From assembly GCA_963701205.1 (NCBI GenBank), contig OY969575.1, positions 1,612,001 to 1,676,000 on the forward strand: a stretch of 64,000 nt of DNA, given 5' to 3'. Positions 24,208-31,666 of the stretch are shown one piece after another. How positions within the stretch are numbered: the first letter of the stretch is position 1; each line of letters starts with the position of its first letter. Source of the DNA: JALZKA01 sp963701205 (lineage in GTDB: Bacteria > Actinomycetota > Thermoleophilia > Solirubrobacterales > 70-9). The translations under genes were made by a program, and so were the position numbers. The notes under the pieces were generated by a model that saw only the letters and a program-made list of their open reading frames with translations, had not been told where the DNA came from and made no database searches.

Positions 24208-25128
24208 CTAAGGGGTACGGGCGACGCTTGACAGCAGCGTCTCTTTGATCTGGGCGACGATCTCGAGCGCCTCCGACCATTCGCGCTGCCAGACGTTGCG
24301 GCCATAGATCACGCCGGATCCGCCCGCTTGCATGATGAACTGCGTCTGCTCCAGCAGCTTCTCGTCGGCGATCCTGGAGCCGCCTGAGAGGACGACGAGC
24401 GATCGCCCTGCGGACTCGACGCACTGGCGAATCGCTTCCTCCTGGCTGACGTCGAACTCGTTGTACGGCGCGGGCGTCAGCTTGTCCTTCTCGGGATCGA
24501 TCTTCGGCATGTTGAGCTTGACGATGTCGGCGCCCATCTCCATCGCCATCCGCGCGGCGTAGTCAATCGCGTAAAAGGTTGTTTGCCCGCCCTTTGCGTC
24601 GAGCGCGGAGCCGCGGGGGTACGACCAGACCACAAGCGGCATTCCGAAGCGGTCGCAGTCCTGGCGGACCTGGCGGAGTTGAACCAGATCCTCGCCCTGG
24701 CGGGGTGAGCCGACGTAGAGCGTGTAGCCAACCGCGTCGGCTCCCAGCCTGACCGCGTCCTCAACCGTTGCGTTGCAGGTCGATAGCGCGTCATCCGACG
24801 ATGGGATGTCCGTCTTGCCGTTTACCTTCAGAATCAGCGGCACCGCTCCCGCGTAATCGGGGTAGTACTTCTCGGCCATCCCGATCTGGCAGGCGAGCGC
24901 CGAGTACCCGGCCTCGGCCGCGAGCTTGAATTGATATGAAGGATCCTTCGATGCCGGGTTCGGGAAGAAATCACGGGGGCCATGTTCGATGCCCTGGTCG
25001 ATCGGCAGCAGCATCAACGTGCCCTGGCCGGGGCCGAACTCATAGAGCAGGCGATGGAGGCGCGCGCGCTTGCCGGGGGGCAGCGTCGCAAGCAGCGACT
25101 TCTGTTCGGTGATCGTTGTTACTTCCAT
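24208..25128 (-). CDS. Class I (DhnA/FbaB-type) fructose-bisphosphate aldolase
   Basis: Metal-independent aldolase that cleaves fructose 1,6-bisphosphate through a Schiff base. LMLLPIDQGIEHGPRDFF is the signature N-terminal strand with catalytic Asp; YSALACQIGMAEKYYPDY, VPLILKVNGKTDIPSSDDA, DADIVKLNMPKID-type segment (GADIVKLNMPKIDPEKDK) and VVLSGGSRIADEKLL with the phosphate-binding GG are typical, the lysine of IVKLNMPK being the likely Schiff-base residue. ATG at 25128 is preceded by AGGAGGAA about 12 bp upstream; longer forms are unlikely. 306 residues. Confidence 0.93.
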   Translation of the reverse strand: MEVTTITEQKSLLATLPPGKRARLHRLLYEFGPGQGTLMLLPIDQGIEHGPRDFFPNPASKDPSYQFKLAAEAGYSALACQIGMAEKYYPDYAGAVPLILKVNGKTDIPSSDDALSTCNATVEDAVRLGADAVGYTLYVGSPRQGEDLVQLRQVRQDCDRFGMPLVVWSYPRGSALDAKGGQTTFYAIDYAARMAMEMGADIVKLNMPKIDPEKDKLTPAPYNEFDVSQEEAIRQCVESAGRSLVVLSGGSRIADEKLLEQTQFIMQAGGSGVIYGRNVWQREWSEALEIVAQIKETLLSSVARTP

Positions 25129-25206
25129 GACTGGGTGGGGTTCCTCCTGTTTCGGCTGGCCGGACACGGATAATAGGCGCGAGCGCCTGCGAGGTGCCGT
25201 CGGACA

Positions 25207-25479
25207 ATGAACCAGACACTGCTTCAACACTCGTTCAACGGGCCGCCGTTCACGGTGGGGATCGAGGAGGAGCTGATGATCCTCGACGGCGAAACGCTGG
25301 ATTTGGCGCCGGGGCTCGAGTCAATTTTGGAGGCGGTGCCCGCAGAGTTCGAAGGCCAGGTGAAGCCCGAGCTGATGGCCTCTGTGCTTGAGATCGCGAC
25401 GACGCCTTGCAGCGGCGTTACTGAAGCCGGGGACCAGTTGGCGCGAGCTGCGGTCCATGGTCGCCGGCATTGCAGCTGA
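25207..25479 (+). CDS. Carboxylate-amine ligase (YbdK/GCS2-like), N-terminal piece (frameshifted)
   Basis: The first 78 residues are the start of a glutamate-cysteine-ligase-type ATP-dependent ligase: FTVGIEEELMILDGETLDLA carries the GIEEE metal-binding motif, and VKPELMASVLEIATTPCSGV is the next conserved block. After GDQL near 25440 the frame runs into nonsense and stops at 25479, while the enzyme continues in the next frame. One surplus base in the GTTGGCGCG stretch would explain it. Start ATG 25207 is 78 bp from the divergent aldolase. Confidence 0.75.
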   Translation: MNQTLLQHSFNGPPFTVGIEEELMILDGETLDLAPGLESILEAVPAEFEGQVKPELMASVLEIATTPCSGVTEAGDQLARAAVHGRRHCS

Positions 25480-26326
25480 GCGCGGCCTGCGGATCGGTGC
25501 CGCGGGAACGCATCCGCTCGGGCATTGGGAGGACCAGGAGATCGTGGACCGGCCGCGCTACGCCCAGCTGATCGCAGACTTGGGCTACATCGCCCGTCGC
25601 ATGTTGATTTTCGGAACCCACGTTCACGTGGCCGTCGAAGGCCCCGACCGGGCGATTTACGTGGCGGACGGGATCCGGCGGTACCTGCCGCTACTCCTCG
25701 CGCTTTCGACCAACTCGCCCTTTTGGCGCGGAAGCGCCACCGGCATGATGTCGTCGCGCGCGCCCGTCTTCCGCGCGTTACCCAGGGAGGGGATCCCTCC
25801 TCACTATGGGACCTGGGAGACCTACTCCCACCGCGTCTCGACGATGGTGCGCAGCGGGGCGATCGCGGACTACACCTTCCTGTGGTGGGACGTGCGCGCC
25901 CATCCGCGTCTTGGCACGGTCGAGACCAGGGTCTGCGACCAGCAGACGAGCCTTGCGCACACGATGGCGCTGGCAGCCCTGATCGCATCGCTGGCGCGGC
26001 GACTCTCGATCCACTTCGACCGGGGCGAGCCGCTCATCGACTATCCCAGCGAGCTGATTGACGACAACAAGGTGCGGGCTGCAATGCGCGGCATGGAGGG
26101 TCACTTGGTGGACTTCCGGGCCGGACGTCATGTGCCCGCCGACGAGCTTGCCCGACGCTTGCTCGAGGAGTTGGCCGAGGACGCCCAGGCGCTGGGTTGT
26201 GCCCAGCACCTGGAGACCGTTTGGCAGATCCTGCGCGACGGAACCGGGGCTCGCCGCCAACTTGCCGCCTTCGAGGAGGGGGGAGGCCATCGGGCCGTGC
26301 TCGAATCGATCCTGATCGATCCCTGA
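25388..26326 (+). CDS. Carboxylate-amine ligase (YbdK/GCS2-like), main part after frameshift
   Basis: Genuine coding starts near 25442 (RELRSMVAGIAAERGLRIGA) and gives the rest of the enzyme: AAGTHPLGHWEDQEIVD, RMLIFGTHVHVAVEGPDRAI with the conserved His-x-His, LLALSTNSPFWRGSATGMMS and LGTVETRVCDQQTSLAHTMA. These are hallmark blocks of the glutamate-cysteine ligase 2 family, which forms gamma-glutamyl amide bonds; some members have weak ligase activity on other amines. Combined length would be about 373 residues, normal for the family. Confidence 0.85.
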   Translation: MRSRRRLAAALLKPGTSWRELRSMVAGIAAERGLRIGAAGTHPLGHWEDQEIVDRPRYAQLIADLGYIARRMLIFGTHVHVAVEGPDRAIYVADGIRRYLPLLLALSTNSPFWRGSATGMMSSRAPVFRALPREGIPPHYGTWETYSHRVSTMVRSGAIADYTFLWWDVRAHPRLGTVETRVCDQQTSLAHTMALAALIASLARRLSIHFDRGEPLIDYPSELIDDNKVRAAMRGMEGHLVDFRAGRHVPADELARRLLEELAEDAQALGCAQHLETVWQILRDGTGARRQLAAFEEGGGHRAVLESILIDP

Positions 26327-26359
26327 AAGACGGCTGCCAGGCAACTATGCTCGAGCCTG

Positions 26360-27151
26360 ATGGCCGGGCCTGAACTGAGCGTCGTGTGTCGTAGTTGCGG
26401 CTCTGAGGTGAGTCCGTACGTGACGGAGTGTCCCTACTGCGGCACCCGAGTGCGAAAGCGCGCGCCCAAGCTTGAGCGCGAGGGCGATCACATCCAGATT
26501 CGCGAAGGCAGACGCGAGAAACGCCGTCGGCGCGACGCCGAGCGCCGCAGCCGGGCTGTGGCAGCCCTGGCCGAGCGGGGAAATCCCGCCGGGCGCCCGG
26601 TTGCCACGATCGCCGTGTTGTTGGCCGCGGCGATCGCTTACGTGGTGGTGAGTGCGTCAACCCTTGATGTGGCCGATTTGGGAGCGCTCGCGGGCTCGCC
26701 GTCCGGTGCGGAGTCGTGGCGCTATCTTGCGGCGCCATTTGCCTTTGAGGATGCGGGTTACCTGTTCGTCTGCGGACTCGCGATCGCGATCTTCCTGCCG
26801 CCGATCGAGCGCCGCGCCACCCCGCTCGGAGGCCTGCTCTTGGCGATCGCTTGTGGCGGCCTTGGCATGTTGGGCGCCGATGGCGTGGATCAGGCGCTCG
26901 GGGACGGGTTTCCAATCGCAGCGGGCGCCAACGGGATCGCCCTCGGAATCTTGGCTGCGTATGTGGTCATGCGCGAACCGGAGCGCCGCGCGAATCCGGA
27001 TGATGGCTACGACCCCATTGCCGTCGGGGTGACCGCCGCGGTGCTCCTGCTGCTCCCGCTGGTGGATCCCTGGGCAGACCCGTGGTCCGGGGTGACGGGC
27101 GGCCTCGTCGGCGCCCTTTGCGGCCTGCCGCTCGCGAGGCGGCCGGGATGA
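26360..27151 (+). CDS. Zinc-ribbon membrane protein, rhomboid-like without catalytic residues
   Basis: Residues 1-35 hold two CxxC pairs (CRSCGSEVSPYVTECPYCGT), a zinc ribbon, followed by a charged linker. Six hydrophobic segments follow (for example VATIAVLLAAAIAYVVVSAS). The layout and the segment AAGANGIALGILAAYVVMRE resemble the GxSG helix of rhomboid proteases, but serine is replaced by Asn and the later helix (SGVTGGLVGALCGLPLARR) lacks the catalytic His. It may be an inactive rhomboid that binds membrane partners. The stop overlaps the next ATG (ATGA). Confidence 0.7.
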   Translation: MAGPELSVVCRSCGSEVSPYVTECPYCGTRVRKRAPKLEREGDHIQIREGRREKRRRRDAERRSRAVAALAERGNPAGRPVATIAVLLAAAIAYVVVSASTLDVADLGALAGSPSGAESWRYLAAPFAFEDAGYLFVCGLAIAIFLPPIERRATPLGGLLLAIACGGLGMLGADGVDQALGDGFPIAAGANGIALGILAAYVVMREPERRANPDDGYDPIAVGVTAAVLLLLPLVDPWADPWSGVTGGLVGALCGLPLARRPG

Positions 27152-27801
27152 GCAAGTTCACCGCTCTCGACGAGCGCCTTCACGCCTACCTAGTTGGCAG
27201 CGGCGCCCGCCAGGATGAGCTGTTGGCGCGGGTTGAGGCCGACACTGCTGCGTTAGGCAGGATTGCCGAGATGCAGATAGCGCCTGACCAGGGGGCGTTC
27301 ATGACCCTGCTTGCCCGGGCAATCGGCGCCCGCGAGATCCTCGAGGTCGGGACCTTCACCGGCTACTCCGCGATTTGTCTGGCGCGAGGCCTGGCGTCCG
27401 GCGGCCGGCTCACGTGTCTTGAGTTGAGCGAGGAATACGCGGAGATCGCCGCCGCCAATCTCGACGCTGCCGGGTTGGCCGACCGGGTTGACATCGTCAT
27501 CGGGCCGGCGGCAGAGACCCTCGCCTCGCTTCCTGATCGCGAGCACTTCGACCTGGTTTTCATCGATGCCGACAAAGTGGGCTATCCCACGTACTACGAG
27601 GAGTCGTTGCGACGGCTGCGGTCCAACGGGCTGCTCATCACCGACAACGTCTTGCAGGACGGCCGCGTTTTGGACCCGGACCCTGGCGACAAGGCCGCGA
27701 TTGCCATGGCGGAGTTCAACCGGAGCCTGACCACCGACGAGCGGGTCGATCTGGCGATGGTTGGGATCGCTGACGGCCTGGCGATCGTCCGCAAGCGATG
27801 A
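27148..27801 (+). CDS. SAM-dependent O-methyltransferase (catechol/caffeoyl-CoA type)
   Basis: A 217-residue class I methyltransferase of the COMT-like family 3. EILEVGTFTGYSAICLARGL is SAM motif I; LTCLELSEEYAEIAAANLDA is motif II; DLVFIDADKVGYPTYYEESL has the metal-binding Asp pair, and GLLITDNVLQDGRVLD the third ligand. It would methylate a catechol-type hydroxyl in the cytoplasm using a divalent metal. ATG 27148 overlaps the upstream stop and its own stop overlaps the following ATG, placing it inside a coupled operon. Confidence 0.92.
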   Translation: MSKFTALDERLHAYLVGSGARQDELLARVEADTAALGRIAEMQIAPDQGAFMTLLARAIGAREILEVGTFTGYSAICLARGLASGGRLTCLELSEEYAEIAAANLDAAGLADRVDIVIGPAAETLASLPDREHFDLVFIDADKVGYPTYYEESLRRLRSNGLLITDNVLQDGRVLDPDPGDKAAIAMAEFNRSLTTDERVDLAMVGIADGLAIVRKR

Positions 27802-28562
27802 GCGACGCCCACAAAATCCAGCGCCGGGCGCTTGGCGATTGCATGCGCTGGCTTGGCAGCGGTAGCGAGGGCGCTCGCTTTTTGGAGCTCCCCGGCGTCT
27901 GCGCGGCTGTCGCGCCGGCCGCTCCCAGGCGATCGCTGGTGAACGGCGTGGTCTACGAGGACGCCGCGGCTCTTGCAGCGGGCTATGACGAGGTGGCAAG
28001 GGCGTACGCAGACGCGGGAATCATTGCCTGGACTGTCTGGACACCGGATTCGGATCTCGCCGGGATCGAGCATTTGGCCAACGAGGGCCATGCCCTCGAC
28101 GGCAAGCCGGTGGCAATGATCCTTGACCTGGATCGTCTGCAGGTCGTCCCCGCGGGTGACCTCGAATGGGGTATGCAACCCGCCTTCGACGAGCTTGGCT
28201 CGGTGAACGACCGGGCATACGGTTACGAGGCCGACGGGATGGCCGCTGCGATCACACGGGCGTCCGGCGACCTGCCGATTCGGGTTTTCCAGGCCCACAG
28301 ACATGGTGAGGTTGCGTCCGTTTTGGCCACCGTGGACCATGAGGACGACCTGGGCATCTACTTCGTCGCAACGCTTGAGGCACACCGCGGCCAGGGGCTG
28401 ACATCGCGGCTGCTTTCGATCGCACTTGCCGACGCCCGCGACCGCGGGCTCTCGACGTCGTCGCTTCAGTCCTCCGCGCTTGGCGCGAACGTCTACCGGC
28501 GGTTGGGGTACGAGTCGCATTTCAGCTTTCATTTGTACGAGCGACGCACTGAATCCCTCTAG
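27798..28562 (+). CDS. GNAT-family N-acetyltransferase
   Basis: A 254-residue protein with a GNAT domain in the C-terminal half: FVATLEAHRGQGLTSRLLSI is the acetyl-CoA-binding motif A (RGQGL in place of Q/RxxGxG/A), and SLQSSALGANVYRRLGYESH is motif B with the usual tyrosine. The N-terminal half (RALGDCMRWLGSGSEGARFL) looks like a degenerate second acetyltransferase lobe. The substrate is unknown. ATGA overlap with the methyltransferase gene indicates translational coupling. Confidence 0.85.
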   Translation: MSDAHKIQRRALGDCMRWLGSGSEGARFLELPGVCAAVAPAAPRRSLVNGVVYEDAAALAAGYDEVARAYADAGIIAWTVWTPDSDLAGIEHLANEGHALDGKPVAMILDLDRLQVVPAGDLEWGMQPAFDELGSVNDRAYGYEADGMAAAITRASGDLPIRVFQAHRHGEVASVLATVDHEDDLGIYFVATLEAHRGQGLTSRLLSIALADARDRGLSTSSLQSSALGANVYRRLGYESHFSFHLYERRTESL

Positions 28563-28575
28563 ATATGTTCACCGG

Positions 28576-28908
28576 ATGAGCGCCTTCACGGACGAGCAGC
28601 TCGATGCGGCGATCGAAGCCCTCTCGGATCCCGAACGGTTTCGCGAGGCGGAAACGATGGTGGCGGCCGCAGCTCCAAAGCTGGGCACGCTCCTCGCCCA
28701 GGCGATGGAGGCGGGAGGCTGGTTTGCTCAATCGCACGACGACGCAGCCGGGCGGGCGGCCAATATCGCGGCTGATGACGAGCGCCTTGCGGCCGTGCGC
28801 ACCCTGCTTGCCGAAGAGGCGAGGATGGGCATGTTGGTGGGCGTAGCCGTTGGCTGGGCGCTGGCTGAAGAGCTGAAAGACAATGCGGAGAGGGAGAACG
28901 GCGGCTAA
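28576..28908 (+). CDS. Hypothetical helical protein
   Basis: A 110-residue, Ala/Glu-rich, mostly helical protein (FTDEQLDAAIEALSDPERFR, AAPKLGTLLAQAMEAGGWFA, MLVGVAVGWALAEELKDNAE). I recognise no family. A hydrophobic patch near the end (MGMLVGVAVGWALAEEL) may pack against a partner. It lies 13 bp after the GNAT gene, and its TAA overlaps the ATG of the UPF0173 gene (TAATG), so it belongs to the same operon. Confidence 0.7.
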   Translation: MSAFTDEQLDAAIEALSDPERFREAETMVAAAAPKLGTLLAQAMEAGGWFAQSHDDAAGRAANIAADDERLAAVRTLLAEEARMGMLVGVAVGWALAEELKDNAERENGG

Positions 28909-29621
28909 TGCAGATCAAGTTCCATGGGCATTCGTGTTTCGAGTTGACCGACGGTGAGGCGCGAGTCCTGGTGGATCCGTTCCTGGCCCCCAACAACCCA
29001 AAGGCGGTTCACGGCGTTGACGACGTTGATGCAACGCACGTCTTGGTCACCCACGGCCACGTTGATCACCTGGCCGACGCCGTGGCCGTCTGCCAGCGCA
29101 CGGGCGCGCCTGCGGTTGCCATGGTTGAGGTAGCGAACTGGCTTGGGGAGCAGGGGGTGGAGGAGACGTTCGATCCGAACCTCGGCGGCACCGTCGAGTT
29201 CGATTGGGGTTCCGTGAAACTGGTGCCTGCGTTCCACACCAACACGATGCCAGGGTCCGAGGAGGCACCGTTCAGCGCTACCCACGGGACCCCGGTTGGA
29301 CAGGCCGCCGGACTCGTGATCACGATCGGTGGCAAGACGGTGTATGTCACCGGCGACACCTGCCTGTTCGGCGATATGGAGCTGATCGCCCGGCGGCATC
29401 CGATCGATATCGCGATCATGCCGATTGGCGGGCATTACACGATGGATCGCCACGATGCCGCTTTTGCGGCGGGGCTGATTGGCGCCGCCACGGTGATCCC
29501 GTGCCACTTCGACACCTTCCCACCGATCGAGACCGACCCCGAGGCGTTCAAGGCCGATGTCGAGTCGCAGAGCTCGTCGGAGGTCGTGGTTCTTGCCCCC
29601 GGTGAGGTGCACGAGGCCTAG
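28908..29621 (+). CDS. UPF0173-type metal-dependent hydrolase (metallo-beta-lactamase fold)
   Basis: A 237-residue protein of the UPF0173/YtkL family. IKFHGHSCFELTDGEARVLV is the family start, LVTHGHVDHLADAVAV is the HxHxDH zinc motif, VYVTGDTCLFGDMELIAR has the bridging Asp, and ATVIPCHFDTFPPIETDPEA has the last His. The length is normal. The natural substrate of the family is not settled. It is the last gene of the 26360-29621 operon. Confidence 0.93.
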   Translation: MQIKFHGHSCFELTDGEARVLVDPFLAPNNPKAVHGVDDVDATHVLVTHGHVDHLADAVAVCQRTGAPAVAMVEVANWLGEQGVEETFDPNLGGTVEFDWGSVKLVPAFHTNTMPGSEEAPFSATHGTPVGQAAGLVITIGGKTVYVTGDTCLFGDMELIARRHPIDIAIMPIGGHYTMDRHDAAFAAGLIGAATVIPCHFDTFPPIETDPEAFKADVESQSSSEVVVLAPGEVHEA

Positions 29622-29644
29622 CCTCGGCGGACGCCCGCGGCGCC

Positions 29645-29836
29645 CTACTGGGGGCCGCGTAAAAACCAGGCCCTGCGGTCTTGCCAGTCGTGAACCATCA
29701 AGGCCATCCCGGCGGCGGCGATCAGGCTGCCCACCATGCCGTGATGAAGCCGCTGCCTTCCAACCCAGACCCGGCGCTGAATCGCGTCGTAGTGGACGAC
29801 TCCGGCGGTGAGATGGTTGATCGCCTCGGGACTCAT
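29645..29836 (-). CDS. Small hypothetical protein with one hydrophobic segment
   Basis: A 63-residue protein (INHLTAGVVHYDAIQRRVWV, HGMVGSLIAAAGMALMVHDW). A short hydrophobic helix sits at residues 33-49 and the ends are basic and rich in His/Trp. No family recognised. It is convergent with the UPF0173 gene, ending 24 bp after it. The coherent composition supports a real small gene. Confidence 0.5.
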   Translation of the reverse strand: MSPEAINHLTAGVVHYDAIQRRVWVGRQRLHHGMVGSLIAAAGMALMVHDWQDRRAWFLRGPQ

Positions 29837-30107
29837 GATTCAACCCAGATATCGGCCTCGGGCCCCGATCGCTTGATCCTCCGATCGGATGAGAGTGTTT
29901 GGTCCCGTCGTCGGACCGGTCGGAGGATGTACGGACGCTGCAAAGGCTTCATCGTGCTTGGCACCCCCCCTAACCCCGTCACAAGGACGGCCGGGTGACT
30001 CAAATGGGAGCATCGGACCAAAGCCCCCGAATCGCCATGGTTCTTCAATTCGGACAGGACGTCCAGGAGATCATGCGAGAGCCACTCGAAAGTCTTTGTG
30101 GCGAACC

Positions 30108-30125
30108 TGGACACTCCGGTGTCCA
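30108..30125. repeat. Inverted repeat, 7-bp stem
   Basis: TGGACAC and GTGTCCA around a TCCG tetraloop. It stands 15 bp before a second, longer hairpin. Confidence 0.5.
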
Positions 30126-30139
30126 CCCCGTACTCAGCG

Positions 30140-30177
30140 GTCTCAACTCGAAGCCACGGAGGGCTTCGAGTTGAGAC
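30140..30177. repeat. Inverted repeat, 16-bp perfect stem
   Basis: GTCTCAACTCGAAGCC pairs perfectly with GGCTTCGAGTTGAGAC around the loop ACGGAG. A stem this long and perfect is unlikely by chance. There is no following U-run, so an intrinsic terminator is not the obvious reading; a mobile hairpin repeat or a regulatory structure upstream of the response regulator gene is possible. Confidence 0.7.
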
Positions 30178-30281
30178 TCTGGGTATGTTCCCCGGCTGGC
30201 GCTTCGGGTTGCCCGTGGGTCGATCGCTTCGCAGGTGCGGGTTGCTCGCCGTCGGGACCTGAGGGCATCTAGACTCGGGTC

Positions 30282-30932
30282 ATGGCTGCCAGCGTCGAGC
30301 GCGTGCGCGTCTTTGTCGCGGACGACCATCCGATCTATCGCGAGGGGATCGTTCGTGCGATCAAGGAGCGTCCCGACCTGGAGCTTGTCGGCGAGGCTGG
30401 CGACGGTCGCCAAGCGTTGGACGCGATCAAGCAGCTTGAGCCCCAGGTCGCGGTTCTCGACATCCGGATGCCGGAACTGGAGGGAACCCAGGTGCTGAGC
30501 GCGATCAAGCGCGACGGTATCCAGACCGAGGTCGTCTTCCTCTCTGCCTTCATCGAGTCCGAGCTTGCCTACAAGACTGTTGCCGAGGGCGCGAAGGGGT
30601 ACCTCTCGAAGGAGTCTTCGCGCCAGCAGATCTGTGACGCGATCATTGCCGTCGCTCGCGGTGAAACCGCGCTCGCGCCTGAAGTACAGGCGGGACTTGC
30701 GGCTGGGATCCAGGAGCGCGAGCGGGCCGACGGCAAGCCCCAGCTGACGGCGCGCGAGACCGAGGTGCTGGGCATGATCGCCGAGGGCCTGTCGGCGCCC
30801 GATATCGGGCGCCAGATCCACCTGAGCCCAACGACGGTCAAGACCCACCTGCACACGCTCTACGAGAAGCTGGGCGTCTCCGATCGCGCCGCGGCCGTGG
30901 CCGAGGCGATGAGGCGCGGGCTGCTCGAATGA
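30282..30932 (+). CDS. NarL/FixJ-family response regulator
   Basis: A 216-residue two-domain regulator. The receiver has the acidic pair DD at 14-15, phospho-acceptor Asp60 (VLDIRMPE), a Ser in VVFLSAF and Lys in GYLSKES. The C-terminal LuxR-type HTH reads LTARETEVLGMIAEGLSAPD, then LSPTTVKTHLHTLYEKLGV. Phosphorylation by the downstream kinase would promote dimerisation and DNA binding. Its stop overlaps the kinase ATG (ATGA), so the two are translated together; the regulator-before-kinase order is noteworthy. Confidence 0.95.
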   Translation: MAASVERVRVFVADDHPIYREGIVRAIKERPDLELVGEAGDGRQALDAIKQLEPQVAVLDIRMPELEGTQVLSAIKRDGIQTEVVFLSAFIESELAYKTVAEGAKGYLSKESSRQQICDAIIAVARGETALAPEVQAGLAAGIQERERADGKPQLTARETEVLGMIAEGLSAPDIGRQIHLSPTTVKTHLHTLYEKLGVSDRAAAVAEAMRRGLLE

Positions 30933-31666
30933 CGGCCGCGTCCGCGGGGGATGGGCCGACCGCGCCGCACGTCGCAACAGAGGCGGATCTCCGCTCCCGC
31001 ATTGCGGAACTGGAAGCAAGCCTGGATGCGGCTCGATCCGAGCTTGAGGACCGCAAGCAGTTCGTCGCCCAAGTGATGGAGGCCGAAGATCGTGCGCGGC
31101 GCCGTATCGCCCAATTGATCCACGACGACGCGCTCCAAAACCTGCTTGCCGCCAATCAGGACCTGATTGAGGCGGCCCCCGGCAGGGTTGGCGTCACCCG
31201 CGCCCACGAGGTGGTGAACGCCACGATCGAGCACCTGCGCGAGGCAATGCTTGCGCTTCATCCCGTCACGCTTGAGCGGGGCGGCCTCGAACAGGCGCTG
31301 GCGGCGATTGCCCGGCAAGCCGAACGTCAGGGGAATCTGACCGTTGAAATCGACCTGGACCCCAGGGCAATGGGGCAAAACGATGAGTTGTTCCTGGCGC
31401 TGTCGCGGGAGCTTCTGGCGAATGCTGCCCGCCACGCCCAGGCCCGCAAGGTGGAAGTGAAGATTCTCGCCGGAGACGGGCAGCTCACGCTGGAGGTAGT
31501 GGACGACGGACGGGGGATGGACGCGGATCGCAGTCGCCAGGCGCTCCAGGAAGGGCACATAGGCCTGGCCTCGGTTGCGCAGCGCCTTGAGGCTTGCGGG
31601 GGCCGATTTGAGTTGACCAGCGCGCCGGGGGAAGGCACGCGCGCGCTGGTTACGGTGCCGGACTAG
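30929..31666 (+). CDS. Soluble sensor histidine kinase, HisKA_3 type
   Basis: A 245-residue kinase of the NarX/DesK class. ARRRIAQLIHDDALQNLLAA holds the phospho-accepting His in the HDD version of the HD[DES] box; ELLANAARHAQARKVEV is the N box, VVDDGRGMD the G1 box, and HIGLASVAQRLEACGGRFEL the G2 region. There is no membrane segment or recognisable sensor domain; the N-terminal 60 residues form a coiled coil. The signal must be cytoplasmic or come through a partner. Its end overlaps the convergent sigma-factor gene by 17 bp. Confidence 0.92.
   Translation: MTAASAGDGPTAPHVATEADLRSRIAELEASLDAARSELEDRKQFVAQVMEAEDRARRRIAQLIHDDALQNLLAANQDLIEAAPGRVGVTRAHEVVNATIEHLREAMLALHPVTLERGGLEQALAAIARQAERQGNLTVEIDLDPRAMGQNDELFLALSRELLANAARHAQARKVEVKILAGDGQLTLEVVDDGRGMDADRSRQALQEGHIGLASVAQRLEACGGRFELTSAPGEGTRALVTVPD

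Larger units (their letters stand above)
29837..30281. other. Intergenic region with two hairpins, no convincing gene
   Basis: About 445 bp between a small leftward gene and the rightward response regulator. No frame here has coding character. It holds two strong inverted repeats (30108-30125 and 30140-30177) and must contain the promoter of the two-component pair, though no clear -35/-10 pair could be picked out. Confidence 0.6.
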
